From JBQCHF01 sp051953655 (GTDB lineage Bacteria; Actinomycetota; Actinomycetes; Motilibacterales; Motilibacteraceae), in contig JBQCIO010000317.1 in assembly GCA_051953655.1 (NCBI GenBank), positions 1 to 11,638 of the forward strand: a DNA stretch of 11,638 bases. The letters run 5' to 3'. Below are positions 6,735 through 11,638 of this stretch, piece by piece. Position numbers and translations under genes: made by a program. Numbering within the stretch: position 1 is the stretch's first letter; each line of letters starts with the position of its first letter. Under the pieces are notes generated by a model. That model did not search any database. It had not been told where the DNA came from and was given only the letters and a program-made list of their open reading frames with translations.

Positions 6735-7876
6735 ACCCCGCTCCAGCGCCAGCGGTGCCAGGCCAGCCGCGTCGTCGCTGCCTGCACCAGCCGCTCGCCT
6801 CGCTCGCGCAGCTCTCCGGCCGGGCGGGACCAGCCGCCGCCGGGCGCCCCGACCACCCCGCGCCGCCCGAGGGCCTGCCACTCGGGCAGGCCCTCCACGT
6901 CGGGGAGCACCTGGCGGGCCAGCCGCAGGTAGGCGCCGACGTCCTCCCCCTCGGCCACCTCCGCCGGCCCTCGCCCGTCGACGGCCGCGAGCGCGTACCG
7001 CAGGGTCTCGCGGGCCAGGGCACGCATGGCGGTGAGCCGCAGCTGCTCGGCCCCGGCCAGCGCCCCTCCCCGCCCGGCGAAGAACACCTCCAGGGCGTCA
7101 CGACGCGCCTGCAGGTTCACCAGCACCGAGGCGTAGGTGGTGCGGCTCATGTTCGCGCCGTGCAGCCGGTAGTAGGCCTGGTCGACGCCGCCCAGCAGCC
7201 CGACGTCGGAGGCGGCCGCCGCTCGCAGCCACATCTCGAAGTCCCCGCTGTGCGGAAGGTCCTCCCGGTAGCCACCTACGGCGCGTAGGACCGAGGTGCG
7301 CATGACCACCTCCGGGGAGGAGATGCTGCTGCGGGCGGTCCGGCACCGTTCGGCCACCCACGACCGCCCGGACCAGACGGTCCAGCTGCGCGCCCGCAGA
7401 CGGGCGGCCGGCGGCAGGGCCGCGGAGAACGTGACCGAGGAGCCGTAGACCATGCCCACCGAGGGCTCGGCCTCCATCAGGTCGGTCGCCCGCGCGAGCG
7501 CCCCGTCGGTGAGCAGGTCGTCCGCGGACAGCAGCACCACGTACGTGCCCTGCACGAGGGCGAGGCCGTCGTTGTAGGTGCGGATGTGGCCCAGGTTCTG
7601 CCGGTGCCGGACGACACGGACCCGCTCGTCGGCCAGCGCGAGGGCACGCGCCACCTCGCCGCTGCCGTCGGTGCTGGCGTCGTCGACCACGACGACGTCG
7701 ACGTCCACCCGCGGCTGGCGCAGCACGCTCTCCACGCAGGCGGGCAGGTAGGCGCCGTAGTTGTAGCAAGGGACGACCACGCTCACCCGCGGCCGTCCCC
7801 GGTGCTCCACCGGCCGCCGCACCCGCGCCGGCTCGTGGCCGAGCAGCGCCGCGCGCTGCAGCAGCGGACCGGGCAT
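6731..7876 (-). CDS. Family 2 glycosyltransferase (operon-proximal copy)
   Basis: A 381-residue GT-A enzyme, probably the first glycosyltransferase translated in this operon. A basic 30-residue N-terminus precedes the fold: VSVVVPCYNYG (31-41), VDDASTDGSG (64-73), the metal-binding SADD (117-120), and DFEMW (212-216) with the acidic residue expected for catalysis. A helical tail of ~150 residues without membrane segments follows. It shares motif order, spacing and tail with the GT2 at 1111-2127 (for example ADERV, HI-x-TYN and MWLR blocks), so the two are paralogues. ATG at 7876 has an ideal GGAGGT six bases upstream. A 32-base gap separates it from the preceding aminotransferase, one of only two gaps in the operon, which may mark the border between the sugar-making and glycan-assembly blocks. 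The sugar added is unknown. Confidence 0.9.
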   Translation of the reverse strand: MPGPLLQRAALLGHEPARVRRPVEHRGRPRVSVVVPCYNYGAYLPACVESVLRQPRVDVDVVVVDDASTDGSGEVARALALADERVRVVRHRQNLGHIRTYNDGLALVQGTYVVLLSADDLLTDGALARATDLMEAEPSVGMVYGSSVTFSAALPPAARLRARSWTVWSGRSWVAERCRTARSSISSPEVVMRTSVLRAVGGYREDLPHSGDFEMWLRAAAASDVGLLGGVDQAYYRLHGANMSRTTYASVLVNLQARRDALEVFFAGRGGALAGAEQLRLTAMRALARETLRYALAAVDGRGPAEVAEGEDVGAYLRLARQVLPDVEGLPEWQALGRRGVVGAPGGGWSRPAGELRERGERLVQAATTRLAWHRWRWSGV

Positions 7877-7881
7877 CGCGC

Positions 7882-7887
7882 ACCTCC
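7882..7887 (-). promoter_or_regulatory. Strong ribosome binding site before the proximal GT2 gene
   Basis: GGAGGT on the minus strand, within GAGGAGGTGCGCG before ATG 7876. The stretch lies in the 32-base gap after the aminotransferase, so initiation here is independent of stop/start overlap. It rules out the longer frame reaching 8278. Confidence 0.7.
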
Positions 7888-7908
7888 TCGACAGTCCAGC
7901 GGGCCTGG

Positions 7909-9021
7909 TCAGGCCGCGCAGGTGGCCAGCGCGTCGGTGAGCACCGACACGACCTGCTGCTGCTGCTCGAGCCGGAGATGAGGGTGCATCGGCAGGGAGA
8001 GGATCTGCCCGGCCGCCGCCTCGGTGACCGGGAAGCACTGCCCGGCCGCGTAGCGCTGGAAGGCCGGCTGCAGCGGCACCGGCACCGGGTAGTGGATGCC
8101 GGCCCCGACCCCGGCCTCGGTCAGCCGGTGCAGGACCCGGTCCCGATCCGGCACCCGCACCACGTAGAGGTGCCAGACGTGCTCGTTGCCAGGCAGGACC
8201 CGGGGCGTGCGCACCTCGGGGACCTCGGCGAGCAGCGCGTCGTAGATGCGGGCCGCGGAGCGCCGGGCCTCGTTCCACATGGCCAGCCGGGCGAGCTTGG
8301 CCCGCAGCACGACGGCCTGCAGCGTGTCCAGGCGCGAGTTGACACCCAGCTCGCTGTGCTCGTACTTGCGCGCGCTGCCGTGGTTGGCGATGCGTCGCAC
8401 CCGCTCGGCCAGCTCGGGGTCGTCGGTGACCACGGCGCCGGCGTCCCCGTAGGCGCCGAGGTTCTTGCCGGGGTAGAAGCTGGTGGCGGCGGCGGTCCCC
8501 ACCCGGCCGGGGGCCTGGCCGTGCCGCAGGGCGCCCTGCGCCTGGGCCGCGTCCTCCAGGAGGAACAGCCCGTGGTCGGCGGCCAGGACGGCGAGGTCCT
8601 CCATCGCGGCATGCTGGCCGTAGAGGTGCACCGGCAGCAGGGCCCGGGTCCGCGGGCCGATGGCTGCTGCCACCTGCTCCACGTCCACCAGGAGGTGCTC
8701 GGGGTCGACGTCGGCGAACACGGGGGTGGCGCCCGCGCGCACCACGGCCTCGGCGGTCGCGACGAAGGTGTTAGCCGGCAGCACCACCTCGTCGCCCCAG
8801 CCGACGCCGAGGGCCCGCAGCGCGAGCTCGATCGCGTCGGTGCCGTTGGCCACGCCCACGCAGTGGGCGATCTGCGAGAAGTCGGCGTACTCGCGCTCGA
8901 ACGCGGTCACGGCCGCGCCCTGCACGAAGTCGGTCGCCGAAAGCACCCGGTCGAACCCGGCCCGCACCTCCGCGTCGATCTCGAGGTGCTGCGCGGCCAG
9001 GTCGACGAACGGGACGTTCAT
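7909..9021 (-). CDS. PLP-dependent nucleotide-sugar aminotransferase (DegT/DnrJ/EryC1, FdtB/QdtB-like)
   Basis: The 370-residue, full-length enzyme should transfer an amino group, usually from glutamate, to a keto group of an NDP-sugar. Fold type I features: NGTDAIELALRALGVGWGD (59-77) for PLP phosphate binding, ANTFVATAEAV (83-93), VHLYGQ (131-136), EDAAQAQGA (156-164) with Asp157 facing the pyridine nitrogen, and SFYPGKNLGA (181-190) with Lys186 forming the Schiff base. The VHLYGQ, SFYPGKNLGA and late GIHYPVPVPLQ motifs resemble FdtB/QdtB/DesV-like enzymes that aminate C3 of dTDP-3-keto-6-deoxyhexoses. The specific substrate is inferred. ATG at 9021 overlaps the acyltransferase stop as ATGA, with a GGAGAG-type site ahead; a reading frame open further upstream is a shadow. 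It differs clearly from the aminotransferase at 9707-10891, so the two probably act on different positions or sugars. Confidence 0.92.
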   Translation of the reverse strand: MNVPFVDLAAQHLEIDAEVRAGFDRVLSATDFVQGAAVTAFEREYADFSQIAHCVGVANGTDAIELALRALGVGWGDEVVLPANTFVATAEAVVRAGATPVFADVDPEHLLVDVEQVAAAIGPRTRALLPVHLYGQHAAMEDLAVLAADHGLFLLEDAAQAQGALRHGQAPGRVGTAAATSFYPGKNLGAYGDAGAVVTDDPELAERVRRIANHGSARKYEHSELGVNSRLDTLQAVVLRAKLARLAMWNEARRSAARIYDALLAEVPEVRTPRVLPGNEHVWHLYVVRVPDRDRVLHRLTEAGVGAGIHYPVPVPLQPAFQRYAAGQCFPVTEAAAGQILSLPMHPHLRLEQQQQVVSVLTDALATCAA

Positions 9022-9719
9022 CTGCTCTCCCCCATGGATGTGGTGACGAGGGCGGGCGGGAGGTCCGCCGCCCGCAGGTGGCGAGCGGGCACCCCGGCCC
9101 AGACCTCGCCCGCTGGTATGTCCTTCGTGACGACCGACCCCATGCCGACAAGGCTCCAGGCGCCCACCGACCGCCCTTCGCGCACCAGCGCGCCGGAACC
9201 GACGTACGCCCCTTCGGCAAGCTGCACTCCCCCGGCCAACCGGACGCCGGCGCCGAGGGTCACGTAGTCCGACACCACGTCGTCGTGCGTGAGCACGCAG
9301 CAGGGCATGACGGCCACGTGCCGTCCCAGCCGGACGTCGGCGGTGAGCACCGTGCCGGCCAGCAGGACGCTGCCCTCCCCCAGCGACGCCGAGCGCGGCA
9401 CCGACGCCGTGGGGTGCACGACGGTCGCGTAGCGGTCGGTCGGCAGGGCGAACGAGGCGACCAGCCGTGACCTGCTGGTGTAGTCCCGCGGGCTGCCGGT
9501 GCAGACGACCAGCCGCACGTCGGTGAGGTCGGGCGCCAGGGACACCGGGCCGAGCACCGGGACCCCCACCCGCTGCCGGCCCCAGGTGAGCGGGTCGTCG
9601 TCCAGGAAGCCGCACAGCTCCCAGGTCGGCCGGACGTCGTTCACCGCCCGGACCGCCTCGGCCGTCTCGCGGGCGAACCCGCCGGCGCCGACGAGGACCA
9701 GCGGCGTCAGTGCGCCCAC
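9018..9719 (-). CDS. NeuD/PglD/VioB-type sugar O- or N-acyltransferase (left-handed beta-helix)
   Basis: A 233-residue two-domain enzyme. Residues 7-100 form a Rossmann-like sugar-nucleotide-binding domain opening with VLVGAGGFARE (8-18), the PglD/NeuD N-terminal signature. From about 100 on, hexapeptide-type repeats (VVHPTASV, LGEGSVLLAGTV, LGRHVAVM, and later VGMGSVV) build the left-handed beta-helix that binds acetyl-CoA. His145-Asp146 in CVLTHDDV corresponds to the catalytic His of PglD-like N-acetyltransferases. Family members acetylate amino groups made by a partner aminotransferase, as in PglE/PglD or VioA/VioB, and the gene sits between two such aminotransferases. GTG at 9719 gives a 13-base overlap with the upstream gene and a complete first beta-strand; its ribosome site is a poor G-run. 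Sequence alone does not show whether the acyl group is acetyl or which amino group is used. Confidence 0.88.
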   Translation of the reverse strand: MGALTPLVLVGAGGFARETAEAVRAVNDVRPTWELCGFLDDDPLTWGRQRVGVPVLGPVSLAPDLTDVRLVVCTGSPRDYTSRSRLVASFALPTDRYATVVHPTASVPRSASLGEGSVLLAGTVLTADVRLGRHVAVMPCCVLTHDDVVSDYVTLGAGVRLAGGVQLAEGAYVGSGALVREGRSVGAWSLVGMGSVVTKDIPAGEVWAGVPARHLRAADLPPALVTTSMGESR

Positions 9720-10891
9720 GCCGCCGCCCCCGTCCGCCGGGTGCCGACCGGCTCCCGGCCCGCCTGCTCCAGCACCTGCACCACCAGGTCCTGCTCGCTC
9801 TCGGTCATCCCCGGGAACAGCGGCAGCACCAGGCTCTGGCCGGTGAGCTGCTCGGTGACCGGCAGCGGCGCGTGCGGGTGGTCGGCGTAGGCCGGTTCCA
9901 GGTGGCTGGCCATGATCCCGCGGCGGGCGCTCACTCCCTGCCGGGCCAGCTCGGCCAGCAGGTCGTTCCGCCCGGTCGCGTACCCGGGGCCGAGGAGCAC
10001 CCAGAAGGACTGGAAGTTCGTGGTGCCGTAGGGAGGATCCTCGACCGGTCGCATCGCCGGGATCCCGGCCAGCAGCCGTTGATAGCGCGCGGCCAGCCGC
10101 CGGCGCTCAGCGACCAGTCCCTCCAGGCGCCCCAGCTGGACCAGCCCGATCGCTGCCTGGACGTCGGTCATCCGGTAGTTGAAGCCGGTCTCGAGGTACT
10201 CCTCCAGGACCGGGCCCTTGGCGGCGTGCCGGTCGGCCGCGCTCATGCTCATCCCGTGCTCGCGCAGCCGCCGTGCCCGGCGGGCCCACTCCCCGTCGTC
10301 GGTCGTGAGCATCCCGCCCTCGCCGGTGGTGACGACCTTGCGCGGGTGGAACGACCACGCGGCGACCGTCGACCCGGTCCCCACCGGGCGGCCGCGGTAG
10401 GTCGATCCGGCCGCGCAGGCCGCGTCCTCGAGCACCTGCACACCACGTGGCTCGCACAGCGCACGGACCTCGTCGACGTCGGCCGGCACCCCCGCCTGGT
10501 GCACCAGGACGACCGCGCGGGTCCGGGGAGTGAGGACCTCGGCCACGGTCTCCGCGCTCAGGTTCCCTGTCCTGGCGTCCACATCGGCGAACACCGGGGT
10601 GGCTCCCACGTAGCGCACCGAGTTGGCCGTGGCGATGAAGGAGAAGGACGGCACGACGACGTCGTCGCCGGGGCCCACGCCGAGGAGGACGAGGCCGAGG
10701 TGCAGCGCGGTGGTGCAGGAGGACGTCGCGACCGCGTGCTCCGCCTCCACGAGACGCGCGAACGCGGCCTCGAACTCGGCCACCCTCGGGCCCTGCGCGA
10801 CCCAGCCCGAGCGCACCGCCTCCGCCGCGGCCTGGGCCTCCTCCTCACCGAGAAGGGGCCGCATCACGGGGATCTGGCTGGCCTGGCTCAC
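9707..10891 (-). CDS. PLP-dependent nucleotide-sugar aminotransferase (DegT/DnrJ/EryC1, PerA/PglE-like)
   Basis: This 394-residue enzyme should aminate a keto-sugar nucleotide, most likely at C4 of an NDP-4-keto-6-deoxyhexose. Visible features: start IPVMRPLLGEEEAQA (7-21), SSCTTALHLGL (57-67) for PLP phosphate, PSFSFIATANSV (81-92), LEDAACAAGS (154-163) with Asp156 as the ring-nitrogen partner, and SFHPRKVVTTGEGGM (180-194) with Lys185 as the PLP Schiff-base lysine. FNYRMTDVQAAIGLVQL follows, a conserved DegT segment. The SFHPRK-TTGEGG context is that of PerA/PglE/ArnB-like 4-aminotransferases. Position assignment is by family resemblance only. GTG at 10891 overlaps the epimerase stop as GTGA and has GGAGGT six bases upstream; an open frame reaching 11605 is a shadow of the epimerase gene. 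The adjacent NeuD-type gene would acylate its product. Confidence 0.92.
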   Translation of the reverse strand: MSQASQIPVMRPLLGEEEAQAAAEAVRSGWVAQGPRVAEFEAAFARLVEAEHAVATSSCTTALHLGLVLLGVGPGDDVVVPSFSFIATANSVRYVGATPVFADVDARTGNLSAETVAEVLTPRTRAVVLVHQAGVPADVDEVRALCEPRGVQVLEDAACAAGSTYRGRPVGTGSTVAAWSFHPRKVVTTGEGGMLTTDDGEWARRARRLREHGMSMSAADRHAAKGPVLEEYLETGFNYRMTDVQAAIGLVQLGRLEGLVAERRRLAARYQRLLAGIPAMRPVEDPPYGTTNFQSFWVLLGPGYATGRNDLLAELARQGVSARRGIMASHLEPAYADHPHAPLPVTEQLTGQSLVLPLFPGMTESEQDLVVQVLEQAGREPVGTRRTGAAAWAH

Positions 10892-11638
10892 GCCGGCACC
10901 TCCGCGGGGGTGGCTGCCCGTTCCAGCTGCCACCAGTCGACCAGCCGGCGCAGCCCCTCCTCCAGCGCGACCTGCGCGCTGAAGCCGAGTCGCTCGCGCG
11001 CGCGCCGCACGTCGGCCAGCCGGCGGCGCACGTTGTTGACGGCCCGCGGGGGCCCGAACTCGGGCTCGAGGTCCGACCCCATGACCCGGAGCAGGGCCTC
11101 TGCCAGCTCGCGAAGGCTGGTCTCCACCCCCGAGGCCACGTTGAAGACCTCGTCCGTGACCGCAGACCCGGCCGCCAGCAGGTTGGCCGCGGCGACGTCC
11201 TCGGTGAAGACGAAGTCCATGGTCTGCGAACCGTCGCCGAGGATCAGCGGCGGCTCGCCCGCCGCGATCCGTTCCATCCAGCGGATCAGAACCTCGGTGT
11301 AGAGGCCGTGCACGTCCATCCGTGGCCCGTAGACGTTGAAGTAGCGCAGGGCCACGTAGTCGAGCCCGTACATGGCGTGGAAGCTGCGCAGCATCCCCTC
11401 GTCGAAGACCTTGGCCGCGCCGTAGAAGGTGTCGTTGGCGTAGGGGTGATGGTCCTCCGGCGTCGGGAAGACGGTGGCGAGCCCGTAGACCGACGCGGAC
11501 GAGGCCGCCACCACCTTGCCCACCCGCGCCTGCACCGCTGCGTCGAGCACCTCGAAGGTGCCGTCCACCAGCACCTCGCGGGCCAGTCGCGGCTCCTGCG
11601 CGCACTGGGTGATGCGGATGGCGGCCTGGTGGAAGACG
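10888..11638 (-). CDS. NAD-dependent nucleotide-sugar epimerase, extended SDR (5' end outside window)
   Basis: The C-terminal ~249 residues of an extended short-chain dehydrogenase acting on an NDP-sugar; roughly the first 60-70 residues with the GxxGxxG NAD site lie beyond 11638. The visible part opens with VFHQAA, the usual strand-4 motif. It has SSASVYG with catalytic Ser, YGAAK (Tyr and Lys of the YxxxK pair), RYFNVYGPRMD, and ILGDGSQTMDFVFTEDVA, all typical of UDP-glucose/GlcNAc 4-epimerase-like proteins. It lacks the T/S-D-E/K-VYG triad of 4,6-dehydratases, since the place reads SSASVYG. It is therefore more likely an epimerase (or decarboxylase) than the source of the 4-keto-6-deoxy sugar for the aminotransferases. 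Its stop overlaps the next gene as GTGA, making it part of the operon. Exact reaction unknown. Confidence 0.88.
   Translation of the reverse strand, partial: VFHQAAIRITQCAQEPRLAREVLVDGTFEVLDAAVQARVGKVVAASSASVYGLATVFPTPEDHHPYANDTFYGAAKVFDEGMLRSFHAMYGLDYVALRYFNVYGPRMDVHGLYTEVLIRWMERIAAGEPPLILGDGSQTMDFVFTEDVAAANLLAAGSAVTDEVFNVASGVETSLRELAEALLRVMGSDLEPEFGPPRAVNNVRRRLADVRRARERLGFSAQVALEEGLRRLVDWWQLERAATPAEVPA
10898..10903 (-). promoter_or_regulatory. Ribosome binding site deciding the first aminotransferase start
   Basis: GGAGGT on the minus strand, six bases before GTG 10891 and inside the end of the epimerase gene. Together with the GTGA overlap it fixes this GTG as the start. Confidence 0.7.

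Noticed and set aside
4030..7101. A giant 1023-residue minus-strand protein ending in the GT4 domain
   Set aside because: Its first two thirds are out-of-frame translation of the two upstream glycosyltransferase genes. ATG 5202 with GGAGG and an ATGA overlap is the real start.
7950..7968. CTG/CAG trinucleotide repeat as a variable microsatellite
   Set aside because: Only four units, encoding a short Gln run near the aminotransferase C-terminus; too short to be meaningful.
3994..9267. Very long plus-strand open frames (for example 3994-5796, 5094-6425, 7978-9267)
   Set aside because: They lie opposite genes with clear family motifs, and their translations are His/Arg/Pro/Gly-rich low-complexity strings without domains. 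This is the usual antisense shadow of high-GC coding DNA.
10995..11005. Alternating CG run as possible Z-DNA or regulatory site
   Set aside because: It is short, lies inside the epimerase coding sequence and encodes an ordinary Arg/Ala/Glu stretch.
10888..11638. Epimerase-like gene as the missing 4,6-dehydratase
   Set aside because: The active-site segment reads SSASVYG rather than the TDE/SDE-type VYG of dehydratases. The call would need the missing N-terminus and a tree to be overturned.

Overview
The window is very GC-rich, with codons ending mostly in G or C, frequent GTG starts and short 4-base gene overlaps. This fits a high-GC actinobacterium; a Geodermatophilaceae-type soil or rock actinomycete is my guess from protein style only. 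No mobile element, tRNA, rRNA or CRISPR array is visible, and no stretch over 300 bases lacks a gene.

Layout. At the left, on the plus strand, one gene (122-976) encodes a secreted lipoprotein with a right-handed beta-helix, apparently expressed from a leaderless promoter. It converges on a long minus-strand operon, with a hairpin-rich intergenic region (about 977-1110) between them that probably terminates both transcripts. From 11638 down to 1111 all genes lie on the minus strand. In transcription order they are: an NDP-sugar epimerase/dehydratase-fold protein (5' end cut off by the window edge), a DegT-family sugar aminotransferase, a NeuD/PglD-type sugar N-acyltransferase, a second and different (FdtB/QdtB-like) sugar aminotransferase, a GT2 glycosyltransferase, two GT4-type glycosyltransferases, an ABC-2 transporter ATPase and its permease, and a second GT2 paralogous to the first. 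Most junctions are ATGA/GTGA 4-base overlaps, implying one translationally coupled operon.

How they work together (inference). The first block makes one or more nucleotide-activated, probably N-acylated amino (dideoxy)sugars. The four glycosyltransferases assemble a glycan at the inner face of the membrane. The ABC-2 transporter is the best candidate to export it. The 4,6-dehydratase that would supply the keto-sugar substrate, the initiating phosphoglycosyltransferase, and any polymerase or ligase are not in the window; some may lie upstream of 11638. The beta-helix lipoprotein could act on or bind the exported glycan, but that rests only on proximity and fold. Overall this looks like a surface-glycan cluster of a known general type with an unassigned product, rather than a clearly new system.
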